From Rhodovibrionaceae bacterium (lineage in GTDB: Bacteria > Pseudomonadota > Alphaproteobacteria > Kiloniellales > DSM-21159), in the NCBI GenBank assembly GCA_028279885.1, contig JANQMX010000099.1, forward strand, positions 1-37,081: DNA of 37,081 nucleotides, in the 5' to 3' direction. Shown piece after piece: positions 16,092 to 23,726 of the stretch (the stretch's first letter is position 1; the number at the start of each line of letters is the position of its first letter). The notes under the pieces are model-generated. The model was not told the origin of the DNA. It saw only the letters and a program-made list of their open reading frames with translations, and made no database searches. The position numbers were made by a program, and so were the translations under genes.

Positions 16092-17021
16092 TTAGCGAAT
16101 GAAGTTGACCAGGGTGATCTGCGACAGCCTGGCGGTGACGCTGTAGGAGGCCTCGAGCTGGACCTCGGCAAAGCCGAGACGAGCCATGGCCTCCGGGACA
16201 TCCGTGGCTTCGATGTTGGTGATGAACTCTTCAGTGAAGAGCTGCAGGTTCTCGTGCTTCTTGTTGGTGTTCTCCAAGGTCACGAGGTCGGTGCCGATGC
16301 GGGTCCGGATGTTGGGAATCTCGGTGATCGCCTGGTTGACCAGATCAAGGGCGACGTTGAGCTGGGCCTGATCGCTGGCGCCGGGCACGCCGGCCCGGAC
16401 GGTGATATCGAGCGCCCGCATCAGGTTCTCGAAGCCGGACTCGTTCGCCGGGATGCCGTAGTCGAGCGCCAGGTTGTCGTCGATGCGGCCGGTCAGGATC
16501 TGGTTGTCGCCGGCGTAGTAGCCGAAGTTGGCGATGGAGGGGTCGGCCGGGTTGTAGCCCGGGTCGGTGCTGTCGAAGCCGGTGATGTCCACCGGCTGCA
16601 CGTCGGTGCGGGCGCCGGCAAAGAGATAGCGCCCCTCGTCGTCGACGTTCAGCTGGTTCGCCGCTTCCTGCAGCATGCCGCTGGCCAGCGACGTCATGTC
16701 CATCTCGTCGGCATTGTTGGCGTTGGTCGCCTGGATGAGGTTGGTGCGCAGGTTGGTAGCGATTTCGAACAGGCTGGCGACCGAGCTCTCCATCAGATTC
16801 AGGCGGCGCTCGATCGTGGCGACGTTCTTCTGGTAAGCGGTAGTCGTGCTGATGGCGCTTTCCAGGTTGAGCAGGCGACCGGCGTCTTCGGCCGTTTCGC
16901 TGTAGGCCTGCGCCTTGTAGCCGCTGGCGATCTGCAGCTGAATTTCGTTCATCCGCGTCTGGGTGCGGAGGTTCTGAGCCAGCTGAAACTCATGCGAGCC
17001 CATGGTGGATACGCGCAGCAT
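16092..17021 (-). CDS. flgL: Hook-filament junction protein FlgL (HAP3)
   Basis: Second junction protein between hook and filament. The 309-residue product is flagellin-like: N-terminal helix 'RTQTRMNEIQLQIASGYKAQ' and C-terminal helix ending 'VTARLSQITLVNFIR'. The middle includes 'GRYLFAGARTDVQPVDI', the FlgL-typical stretch. It starts 11 nt after the flgK stop with a GGGAG ribosome binding site and is followed by fliW. Confidence 0.93.
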   Translation of the reverse strand: MLRVSTMGSHEFQLAQNLRTQTRMNEIQLQIASGYKAQAYSETAEDAGRLLNLESAISTTTAYQKNVATIERRLNLMESSVASLFEIATNLRTNLIQATNANNADEMDMTSLASGMLQEAANQLNVDDEGRYLFAGARTDVQPVDITGFDSTDPGYNPADPSIANFGYYAGDNQILTGRIDDNLALDYGIPANESGFENLMRALDITVRAGVPGASDQAQLNVALDLVNQAITEIPNIRTRIGTDLVTLENTNKKHENLQLFTEEFITNIEATDVPEAMARLGFAEVQLEASYSVTARLSQITLVNFIR

Positions 17022-17032
17022 GGAGAGGCTCC

Positions 17033-18829
17033 CTAACCGATGATCCGTTGCAGGTCGTCGAACATTTCCTGCGTCGTGGTGATGACCCGCGCCGAGGCGG
17101 CGTAGGCGTTCTGGTAGAGGATGAGGTTGGCCATCTCCTCATCGACGTTGACGCCGACCTGGGCCTGAAAGCGCAATGAGAGCTGCTCTTCCAGAGAGGT
17201 CTCGAATTCCAGCGACTCGGTGTTGCGCGCCGCTTGGATGGCGTTGACCCCTAGGATTTCGGCGGCATAGCCGGAAAGGGTGGAGGTGATTTGCGGCACG
17301 TCACCGGCGGCGGCGAATGTGAAGTTCTGCCCGAACACCGCGGCCATGGCGTCGGCGATGCTGTTGTCGCCTTGGGCGATGCCGACATCGCCGACGGCGA
17401 GCGCCGCGTCGGTGCTCAGCGCCCCGCGGGAGAGGTGGCCGGTGACCTGGTTGAGGTCGTCGCGTACGGTGAGCCCCTGGGCGATGCCGGTGATGGCGTC
17501 GTTGGTGACCGCGCCTGGCGTGACGAAGAAATCGTTGAGGCCGAAGAAGTAAGAGAATCCAGCGTAGGTTTCGGTGGTGCCGTTGTCGGTGACGGTCTGG
17601 GCGCCGAGGTCGACGATGGCGATACCGTTGGCGGCATTGTCGGCGCTGATCGCCAGGGGGCCGCCCGCCGCGGTTGTGGCCGTCGCGTTGGCGCCGATGT
17701 TGACGTTGATCTGATCGCGGATGTCGTCGATCGTGTAGGTGCCGGCCGCCAGGTCGAAGAAGTCCACCACCGTGCCGTCGGCATCGGTGACGGCGATGCG
17801 GACCGCCGAGGTCAAGGTCACGTTGTCGGTTGCCGGCGCCGCGAAGCTGCGGCTGCCGGTCAGGGTGTTGGCCGGGGGCAGGCCGCTGCCCTGGTTGTGC
17901 GCCAGATTGACCTCGTCGCGCAGCCTTTCGGCGAAACGGTCCAGCGACTCCTGCATGCGGGGCAGGGTGACGTCCCGCATCTCGATCAGCGCGGCAAGCT
18001 CGCCCTTTTGAATCTGATTGGTGATATCGACGCCGCCGCTGTCGATACCGTCGATCGAGCCGAGGGCGTGGGTCACCGTCGGGCCCATGGCCGAGACGCT
18101 GCTGTGGCTGAGGTAGCGCGGCGCGCTGTCGACGATCGGCAGTCCGGAGTCGAGATAGACGACAACCTCGCCGGTCTCGCGGGTGAAATAGTTGATGTCG
18201 AGATATTGGGCGATCTCGTTGATCGCCACGTCGCGCTTGTCCTCGAACTCGGCGGTCGGTTCGTTGCTGGCGACGTTCTGGGCGATCTTCTCGTTCAGCT
18301 CGACGATGTTGTCGAGCTGCTCGTTGATCATATCGACGATGCGCGTGATCTCGCGGTCGGCATCGAGCCGCAGCTCCTGCACGTCCATCGCCAGGGAGCT
18401 GACTTCGCGGGCCAGGGCATTGGCGTCATCGAGCACGACGCCCCGGAGGCTGTTGCTTTCCGGGCTGGCGGAAAGGTTGGCGATCGCTCCGCCGAGCACG
18501 TCGACATTGGCGCTCAAGGCCGAATCGTCGGCGATGCTGCCGAAGAGGCTTTGCGCCGAGGCATAGAAGCGCTCGAGCACGGCCAGCTGCCGCTGCGAGG
18601 AGATGGTGTCGCGCAGCTCGAGCTGCAGCCGGTCGTCGACCCGCCGCACCACGGAATCGATGTTCACGCCCGCGCCCTGGCCATTCAGCACGATGCTTGT
18701 CTGCTGAATGATCTTGCGGGTGTAACCCTCGGTGTTGGCGTTCGAGACGTTGCTCGAAATGACGCTCAATGCGGCCTGGTTCGCTTGCAGCCCGCTGAGC
18801 GCATTGGACAGGGCGAAGGAAAGCGACAT
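17033..18829 (-). CDS. flgK: Hook-associated protein FlgK (HAP1)
   Basis: First junction protein, placed directly on the hook. The 598-residue protein opens 'LSFALSNALSGLQANQAALS' with the rod/hook N-terminal motif 'VISSNVSNANTEGYTRK', and ends with the C-terminal pair 'DEEMANLILYQNAYAASARV' and 'ITTTQEMFDDLQRIIG'. The middle is a variable Thr/Asp/Ala-rich domain. It lies upstream of flgL in the usual order. A triple 15-bp tandem repeat separates it from flgN. Confidence 0.96.
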   Translation of the reverse strand: MSLSFALSNALSGLQANQAALSVISSNVSNANTEGYTRKIIQQTSIVLNGQGAGVNIDSVVRRVDDRLQLELRDTISSQRQLAVLERFYASAQSLFGSIADDSALSANVDVLGGAIANLSASPESNSLRGVVLDDANALAREVSSLAMDVQELRLDADREITRIVDMINEQLDNIVELNEKIAQNVASNEPTAEFEDKRDVAINEIAQYLDINYFTRETGEVVVYLDSGLPIVDSAPRYLSHSSVSAMGPTVTHALGSIDGIDSGGVDITNQIQKGELAALIEMRDVTLPRMQESLDRFAERLRDEVNLAHNQGSGLPPANTLTGSRSFAAPATDNVTLTSAVRIAVTDADGTVVDFFDLAAGTYTIDDIRDQINVNIGANATATTAAGGPLAISADNAANGIAIVDLGAQTVTDNGTTETYAGFSYFFGLNDFFVTPGAVTNDAITGIAQGLTVRDDLNQVTGHLSRGALSTDAALAVGDVGIAQGDNSIADAMAAVFGQNFTFAAAGDVPQITSTLSGYAAEILGVNAIQAARNTESLEFETSLEEQLSLRFQAQVGVNVDEEMANLILYQNAYAASARVITTTQEMFDDLQRIIG

Positions 18830-18846
18830 CGTGGGTCCCGATCGTT

Positions 18847-18890
18847 AGAGGCGATGGCGTGAGAGGCGATGGCGTGAGAGGCGATGGCGT
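18847..18890. repeat. 15-bp tandem repeat, three copies, between flgN and flgK
   Basis: AGAGGCGATGGCGTG occurs at 18847-18861 and 18862-18876 and again, less its last base, at 18877-18890. A degenerate fourth piece (GGGGCGATG) follows. The block fills the gap between the flgN stop and the flgK ribosome binding site, so copy number would alter flgK leader length. It is a likely site of replication slippage. Confidence 0.85.
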
Positions 18891-18903
18891 AGTGGGGCGA
18901 TGC

Positions 18904-19350
18904 CTAGAGGCTCTGATCGACGCTGATCGAAAGCGGCGCGGTCGGCCGGCCGCCCGCCAAGCTGGCCACGGCGCCGCTGGCGATGTAACCGGCGGACTGG
19001 CCGCTCTGCCGCTCTACTTCGGCGACGATATGGCTCAGCAAGCGCTGGCTGGCCTCGCGTGCGGCGCTCAGCGCCCGCTCGTTGGCACGCAGCGCCTTGT
19101 GGAAGACTTCCGTTGCCGCTTTCAGGTCGTGGCGCAGTTCCGGATCGACCGGATCCTCGTCATCCTCGCTGCCCTTCAAGCGGGTCACGGCCGACTCATA
19201 GGCGGCGGCCAGCACCATCTTGTCCCGCTGCAGCTCCTGCATGCGGTTGGGCTCCATCTGCCGGAGCATGTCGATCTCGCCCTTCAGGACGTCGATCAGC
19301 CGCGTTGTGAGCGTCAAGAGCTCCGCGGCATCCTTGTTTCGCGACTTCAT
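18904..19350 (-). CDS. flgN: FlgN-like export chaperone for FlgK/FlgL
   Basis: A 148-residue mostly helical protein: 'LLTLTTRLIDVLKGEIDMLR' near the N-terminus, then 'LQRDKMVLAAAYESAVTRL', and a C-terminal part ending 'AGGRPTAPLSISVDQSL'. FlgN chaperones the junction proteins FlgK and FlgL before export; the gene sits directly between flgJ and flgK, the expected place. Its ATG overlaps the flgJ stop (ATGA). Sequence conservation in the family is low, so the call rests on size, helical pattern and context. Confidence 0.72.
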   Translation of the reverse strand: MKSRNKDAAELLTLTTRLIDVLKGEIDMLRQMEPNRMQELQRDKMVLAAAYESAVTRLKGSEDDEDPVDPELRHDLKAATEVFHKALRANERALSAAREASQRLLSHIVAEVERQSGQSAGYIASGAVASLAGGRPTAPLSISVDQSL

Positions 19351-19682
19351 GGCTCGATCTCCTGTAGTCTGATCAATTCCTGCTGAAGCTGGTCGGCCAG
19401 GCCGACGCCGCCGGTCTGGGCGAGGATTTCTCCGTATTCCTGGACCAGCAGGGAGCGGTACATGGACTCGCCGGGCCCGCCGCCGAACAGCGGGTCCTCG
19501 TCCACGGTCTCGAACATCGGCGCCAGCATCTGGCTGAGGAAGATGGCCTCGAATTCCTCGGAGGCTTCGCCGACGGCTTTCGACCGCTTGGTTTGCTCCA
19601 AGCGCGCCTGGGTGGCGCTGGCGCCGCTGTCCTCAGCGAGGCCTTGGACGGCGAGAAGGGTGTGTGGCGTCAGGCCGGTCAT
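19347..19682 (-). CDS. flgJ: FlgJ-type rod-binding protein, muramidase domain absent
   Basis: A 111-residue protein with only the rod-binding domain: 'ASEEFEAIFLSQMLAPMFET' and 'PGESMYRSLLVQEYGEILAQ' then 'GGVGLADQL'. Enterobacterial FlgJ carries an additional C-terminal peptidoglycan hydrolase; here it is missing, as in many alphaproteobacteria, so wall opening for the rod must come from a separate lytic enzyme not seen in the window. ATG at 19682 shares one base with the flgI TGA; a GTG at 19685 is an alternative start one codon earlier. The stop overlaps the flgN start. Confidence 0.9.
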   Translation of the reverse strand: MTGLTPHTLLAVQGLAEDSGASATQARLEQTKRSKAVGEASEEFEAIFLSQMLAPMFETVDEDPLFGGGPGESMYRSLLVQEYGEILAQTGGVGLADQLQQELIRLQEIEP

Positions 19683-20836
19683 CACATCACCACGATCTCG
19701 GCTTGCAGGGCGCCGGCCGCCTTGATGGCCTGCAGAATGGTGATCATGTCGCGCGGCCCGACGCCTAGGGAGTTGAGGCCGTTGACCAGCTCTTGCAGGC
19801 TGACGCCCGATTCCAGGATGCCAAGTTGCCGCTCTTCGTCCTCGTCGACATCGACCTCGGTGCGCGGCACCACCACGGTGTCGCCCTCTTCGGCGAAAGC
19901 GTTGGGCTGGCTGACCTGCGGCGTCTCCGTCACGCGGACGGTCAGGTTGCCCTGGGCCACGGCGACGGTGGAAATGCGCACAGCCTCGCCCATGACGATG
20001 ACGCCGGAGCTTTCGTCGACCAGCACCTTGGCGATCTGATCGACACGGATAGGCAGCTGCTCGATCTCGGTCAGCAGCTCGACGGTCGTGCGGCTGTAGC
20101 CCGGCGGCATGGAGAGCTCGACCGTAGCGGGGTCGAGCAGGCGGGCGCTGTCGGCCCGCAGATAGGCATTGATGCTGCTGGCGATACGCGAAGCCGTGGT
20201 CAGGTCGGGGTTGCGCAGGCTGATCTTGATCCGGCGCATTTCGTTGAGCTGGAAGGGAATCTCCCGCTCGACGATGGCGCCGTTGGAGATGCGGCCCGTG
20301 GTCGGCACGCCGCGCGTGATGGTCTCGGCGTCGCCGCCGGCGGTGAAGCCGGCAATGGCGATCGAGCCTTGGGCGACGGCGTAGACCTCGCCGTCGGCAC
20401 CCAAGAGCGGCGTGACCAGCAGTGTGCCGCCCTGCAGGCTTTCGGCATCGCCGAGGGCCGAGACGGTGACGTCGACCCGGCTGCCTTGGCGGGAAAAGGG
20501 CGGCATGTTGGACGTCACCATGACGGCGGCAACGTTATCGACTTCCAGATCGTCGCTGCGCGCGTTGATGCCCAGGCGCTGCAGCATGCCGATCAGGCTT
20601 TCCCGGGTGAACACGGCGCTGTCGAGGTCGTCGCCGGTGCCGTTCAGGCCAACCACCAGGCCATAGCCGACAAGCTGGTTGTCGCGAATGCCCTCGAAGC
20701 TGGCGATGTCCTTGATGCGGGACTGGGCCCCCGCCGGCCAGATGGAGAGGAAGAAGACGGCAACGATCACGGCTGCCCAGATCAGAGGCAGGAAGCGTGG
20801 GGTTTCCGTCAGGTAGCGATGGAGGCGGGGCGCCAT
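19682..20836 (-). CDS. flgI: Flagellar P-ring protein FlgI
   Basis: Forms the periplasmic P ring around the rod. The 384-residue precursor has a signal peptide with a hydrophobic core ('IWAAVIVAVFFLSIW') and probable cleavage after AGA at about residue 37. The mature start 'SRIKDIASFEGIRDNQLVGY' and 'GLVVGLNGTGD' are diagnostic, as are 'VTSNMPPFSRQGSRVDVTVS' and 'GGTLLVTPLLGADG'. It is the first gene of flgI-flgJ-flgN-flgK-flgL-fliW and has a sigma-54 promoter about 60 nt upstream. Its ribosome binding site is poor. Confidence 0.97.
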   Translation of the reverse strand: MAPRLHRYLTETPRFLPLIWAAVIVAVFFLSIWPAGAQSRIKDIASFEGIRDNQLVGYGLVVGLNGTGDDLDSAVFTRESLIGMLQRLGINARSDDLEVDNVAAVMVTSNMPPFSRQGSRVDVTVSALGDAESLQGGTLLVTPLLGADGEVYAVAQGSIAIAGFTAGGDAETITRGVPTTGRISNGAIVEREIPFQLNEMRRIKISLRNPDLTTASRIASSINAYLRADSARLLDPATVELSMPPGYSRTTVELLTEIEQLPIRVDQIAKVLVDESSGVIVMGEAVRISTVAVAQGNLTVRVTETPQVSQPNAFAEEGDTVVVPRTEVDVDEDEERQLGILESGVSLQELVNGLNSLGVGPRDMITILQAIKAAGALQAEIVVM

Positions 20837-20897
20837 ATTCGTTCTAAGCCGTTCTTGTCCGCAAAAGCTTTGCTGCGTTCTTCGTCGCTCTCCCTAT

Positions 20898-20912
20898 GCG
20901 AGGCGCGTGCCA
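20898..20912 (-). promoter_or_regulatory. Sigma-54 promoter of the flgI operon
   Basis: The minus strand reads TGGCACGCGCCTCGCAT: a perfect -24 TGGCACG and a -12 TCGC (consensus TTGC, one mismatch), with 10 nt between GG and GC. The predicted start is near 20886, 50 nt before flgI. The sequence immediately upstream of the -24 box is the first copy of a 118-bp repeat also found upstream of the oxidoreductase gene. Confidence 0.75.
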
Positions 20913-21026
20913 ACGTCGCGAAGCCAGGGAAAGCCTTGCAATCGCGGCACTTTTGCGAGGGAAGGGGGGCAGAGCCGGGGGGCGGCTCGGCAAGGAGCGA
21001 CCCCAAGAGGGCAGGACTTACCCAGT
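20909..21026. repeat. 118-bp direct repeat, copy 1 (upstream of flgI)
   Basis: Aligns without gaps to 22929-23046 at a fixed offset of 2020. The best parts are AGGGAAAGCCTTGC (20926-20939), CGGCAC, and a long final block: AAGGAGCGA (20992-21000), then CCCAAGAGGGCAGGACTTAC (21002-21021) continuing to CCCAGT, with one mismatch between the pieces. The central 40 bp are diverged and may be partly inverted. It begins at the flgI -24 box, so it covers the position where an RpoN activator would bind. The region from 21027 to 21249 holds nothing I recognise. Confidence 0.8.
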
Positions 21027-21249
21027 CCAGACCGCGATACCGCGAAGGCGTGGCAGCTTCTTTGGCGTCGTTGCCGGCTAGGCGTTTGAGGGTCGGCATC
21101 CCTGCGCTGGGCACCCTGTCGGAAGGTTGCCGCTCAAAGAAAGGCGGTCACCGCTTCGTGCGGCCAGCGTCTATACCGAGAAGGCGCCTTGGGTGCAGCC
21201 GGCAAGATATTCAAAACGCTTTTGCGCGAGACCAGTTCCAGGCGCAATT

Positions 21250-22857
21250 CTAGCGAAACCCCAGCTTTTGAAAGCGCTTGACCAAGCCCGCGAACTCTCC
21301 CTGGTGCACGTCGAGCGGAAGATCCTCTGCATCGATCGTGGTGCCGCCCACGACACCGGCCGCAACCGGACCGGCTGCCGCTTTCTCCGAAACGTAGCGG
21401 AACTTGCCGTCGGGTTCGCGCACCACCGGCTCGTGTAGGATAGGAAGGAAGTAGGAGAGCCCCGCCTGCGGTTGAACCACAAACCCGAAGCGCTTTGCGA
21501 AGCGCGGAATGAATGCGGTCAACAGTTGCCGGTAAACATCGCGCAGCGTTTTTGCCTCGCGCGCCTCGGCAACTCTGGAAATGAGAGCGATTCCATCGAC
21601 AAATTGGTTTCGCTCGATGCCCGAGGCAAACACTCTCATGCGGCTCTGGCCTTCGATATCAGGGTCAGGCTGCGGCGCGTCGATCTCGAGGCGTCTGCGT
21701 ACCTGTTGCAGCAGTTCGTAAAAGGGTTCAAGGCGAGCCAGAACTGGCGCATCAAAGCCCTCGGGGAAACGGATGCGCACAACATCCTTTGCTGACGCGC
21801 CCTCCGGCGAAAAGACGGCCATCACATCCTCGAGCGGAATCGATAGTGCTGCAGAGATAGCTGCACGGCAGGAGTCGGACTGGCCGGCCATCACGTGAAG
21901 ATCGTGCTCAATGTCCAATAGGGCCCGGGACTGATTTTCCGGGTGTATCAGATGGCCAATCATGGGGCGAAGGCCCGCATCCTTCACCAGGTTCCGCGCG
22001 GCAAGGCCGGCGCAATTGACCACAACGGCCGTCGTTAGCTCCTGCAGGTCGCCTATGCGAACGCCGCGTATGACCCGGACCCCGCAACGTATATTCACAT
22101 CAAGCAAGTGCCGCATCAGAAGCGGCACGTCCATAAAGAAGATGCGGTGCAGGAATACCTCGTGACGGACATTGCCGATGCGCATATGCCCCGGCAAACC
22201 GTGCGGAACGTAACCAAGGTCGACAAGCGACGGCATCGGGTCGCGCTCGGACGAAAACAGCGACAGAAGCTCGATATCGAATGCTTCGAATTCCGGCGCC
22301 GGAGCGACTCCGCGGGCAATCTGATGGTAAAACGAAAAGGACTCGACGAGCAGCTGGACGTCCGGTTCCCCGCCGATGGAAAACGGCTCGAACAGACCGC
22401 CCGCATTGTGGCTCGTAAGGTCTTCCAAACGTTCAGCCACAACCGTGATCGTGCCGATCTGACCGGGATTTCGCTCGCGGTACTCCGAAAGTGCATAGGC
22501 GGCGAAAAGGCCGATAACCCCGCCGCCGAGGATGGTCACGTCGCGGGACGGACTCTCAACTTCCTCGAAGTGCCGGAGCGCCAATTCGAGAATGCGCTTG
22601 CCGCAACCCGGTGCCAGCGTCCAGCCGCTGCCACCGTGACCATAGCAGTGTATCAGGCAACGCCCGTCCGGCTGACGTTCGGCCTCCAGGCGCAAGCCGC
22701 CCTCGCGATAAGGCCGACGGCAGACCACGTTGCGGCGCACATAAGGTGAATCGTCCGACGAAGACAGTTCGAGTTGCAGGAGTTCCACTTCAAGCTCGGA
22801 CGGGTTCACTGAGACGTTGACTCCCTTGTCCACGAGGTCACTCGAATTGCGCACCAT
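21250..22857 (-). CDS. FAD-dependent D-amino-acid-oxidase-like protein with circularly permuted domain order
   Basis: A 535-residue DAO-superfamily oxidoreductase. Normal D-amino-acid oxidases start with the FAD Rossmann motif and end with R-P-x-R then YGHGG. Here RRPYR (47-51) and 'HCYGHGGSGWTLAPGCG' (70-86) come first, followed by 'DVTILGGGVIGLFAAYAL' (106-123), 'SHNAGGLFEPF', and 'VVNCAGLAARNL'. The C-terminus ends after 'VVGGTTIDAEDLPLD', which matches the strand just before R-P-x-R in ordinary enzymes. No second YGHGG is present. About 130-150 extra, largely helical residues lie between 'RPMIGHLIHPENQ' and 'YFLPILHEP'. ATG at 22857 was chosen because residues upstream fall inside a repeat. 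Likely reaction is FAD-linked oxidation of an amine or amino acid; substrate unknown. It interrupts the divergent fliX/flgI pair and is flanked by a direct repeat, suggesting acquisition. Confidence 0.82.
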   Translation of the reverse strand: MVRNSSDLVDKGVNVSVNPSELEVELLQLELSSSDDSPYVRRNVVCRRPYREGGLRLEAERQPDGRCLIHCYGHGGSGWTLAPGCGKRILELALRHFEEVESPSRDVTILGGGVIGLFAAYALSEYRERNPGQIGTITVVAERLEDLTSHNAGGLFEPFSIGGEPDVQLLVESFSFYHQIARGVAPAPEFEAFDIELLSLFSSERDPMPSLVDLGYVPHGLPGHMRIGNVRHEVFLHRIFFMDVPLLMRHLLDVNIRCGVRVIRGVRIGDLQELTTAVVVNCAGLAARNLVKDAGLRPMIGHLIHPENQSRALLDIEHDLHVMAGQSDSCRAAISAALSIPLEDVMAVFSPEGASAKDVVRIRFPEGFDAPVLARLEPFYELLQQVRRRLEIDAPQPDPDIEGQSRMRVFASGIERNQFVDGIALISRVAEAREAKTLRDVYRQLLTAFIPRFAKRFGFVVQPQAGLSYFLPILHEPVVREPDGKFRYVSEKAAAGPVAAGVVGGTTIDAEDLPLDVHQGEFAGLVKRFQKLGFR

Positions 22858-22928
22858 ATCCGTTTGACGGGTTTGCGGAAGATGAAAAACGCGCTCTGGC
22901 CTTGGCGGAAGTGATGGGAGCTGTCGAA

Positions 22929-23046
22929 GCCAACAGCGCATTGCGAGGGAAAGCCTTGCCCCGGCGGCACTCATGTCGGGGAGGTGGAACACCCTCGGGC
23001 TCTGCTTCGCAAAGGAGCGATCCCAAGAGGGCAGGACTTACCCAGT
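22929..23046. repeat. 118-bp direct repeat, copy 2 (upstream of the oxidoreductase)
   Basis: Second copy of the element at 20909-21026, same orientation. On the minus strand it retains TTGG at the position of the flgI -24 box, but the rest reads TTGGCTTCGACAGC, so no RpoN promoter is intact. The 300 bp between the oxidoreductase start (22857) and fliX (23158) contain this repeat and no credible gene. Confidence 0.8.
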
Positions 23047-23157
23047 TTGTGCTCCGAGGGCGCAAAAGCTTAACAGCTTGTTAGGGGAAGTCTGAGACAC
23101 CCCATGGGGAGCGCAGCTCCCATCGACAACAACAACGAAACGGCCCGCGGCAGCGCC

Positions 23158-23577
23158 ATGAAGATCGATCCCGCCTCCAGCTTGCGAACGGCCAAGAGCC
23201 GTCCGAACGGCCGTGCGCGGGGAAGTCAGGGCGGCGATTTCGCCTCGGCCCTACCCGAGGGCGAACGCAGCGGCGCCGTCCAGGGCACGGCCGCGCTGGC
23301 CTCGATCGACGCGCTGATGGCCCTTCAGGGCGTGGGCAGCCAGGATGAGCGCAAGCGAGAGGCGGTGGACCATGGGGAGGGCTTGCTCGACGAGCTCGAT
23401 GCGCTGCGCCTCGACATTCTGAGCGGCCGGGTGCCGCTCTCCCGGCTCGAAACACTGCGCGGCCGTTTGGCGGAGCAGGCCTGGCGCGCGGGCGCCAAGG
23501 ACGACGCCAAGCTGCGGGGCTTGCTGGCGGAAATCGAGACCCGGGTGGCCGTCGAACTGGCCAAGCTTGGCCGGTAA
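23158..23577 (+). CDS. fliX: Flagellar assembly regulator FliX
   Basis: In Caulobacter FliX couples early basal-body assembly to the RpoN activator FlbD, switching on later flagellar genes. The 139-residue product begins MKIDPASSLRTAKSR, has a Gly/Ser-rich linker, then 'ALASIDALMALQGVG' and a C-terminal helical domain 'GLLDELDALRLDILSGRVPL' and 'LLAEIETRVAVELAKLGR', matching the FliX family in length and pattern. The frame is open to an ATG at 23104, but the MKID start gives the family length. In Caulobacter fliX is divergent from flgI; here the same pair is separated by the inserted oxidoreductase. Its presence agrees with the RpoN promoters in this window. Confidence 0.9.
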   Translation: MKIDPASSLRTAKSRPNGRARGSQGGDFASALPEGERSGAVQGTAALASIDALMALQGVGSQDERKREAVDHGEGLLDELDALRLDILSGRVPLSRLETLRGRLAEQAWRAGAKDDAKLRGLLAEIETRVAVELAKLGR

Positions 23578-23599
23578 TCGCATAAGATTTTATAACTTT

Positions 23600-23639
23600 C
23601 GTCGCGGGAAGCGCGATGCTATACGCCGCTTTCCCGACG
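23600..23639 (+). terminator. Imperfect hairpin between fliX and dksA
   Basis: CGTC/GACG, GGGAA/TTCCC and GCG/CGC arms (23600-23613 with 23627-23639) can form a bulged stem about 22 nt after the fliX stop. No U tract follows. TGCTATAC inside the loop resembles an extended -10 box, so the segment could instead carry the dksA promoter. Both readings are weak. Confidence 0.35.
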
Positions 23640-23726
23640 CTTGAAGTTCATCCGATAGGCCCCGGAAAACAGGGGGATGAACCGATAAAGCGCGGCGGGA
23701 GGATGGCTGTGGCAGCGGAGTCGTAG

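Noticed and set aside
17291-18862. A 523-codon open frame on the plus strand opposite flgK
   Set aside because: It is antisense to a clear FlgK, rich in Gly/Asp/Val/Arg as expected for the reverse frame of GC-rich DNA, and shows no domain pattern.
18847-18890. The tandem repeats as a CRISPR array
   Set aside because: Units abut with no spacers, and no cas gene is present.
22858-22992. A 45-residue N-terminal extension of the oxidoreductase
   Set aside because: It lies partly inside the 118-bp repeat, whose other copy is non-coding, and adds nothing family-like.
22997-23013. Possible RpoN promoter for fliX (CGGGCTCTGCTTCGCA)
   Set aside because: GG and GC are 10 nt apart, but the -24 side matches TGGCAC poorly and it sits in the diverged part of the repeat.
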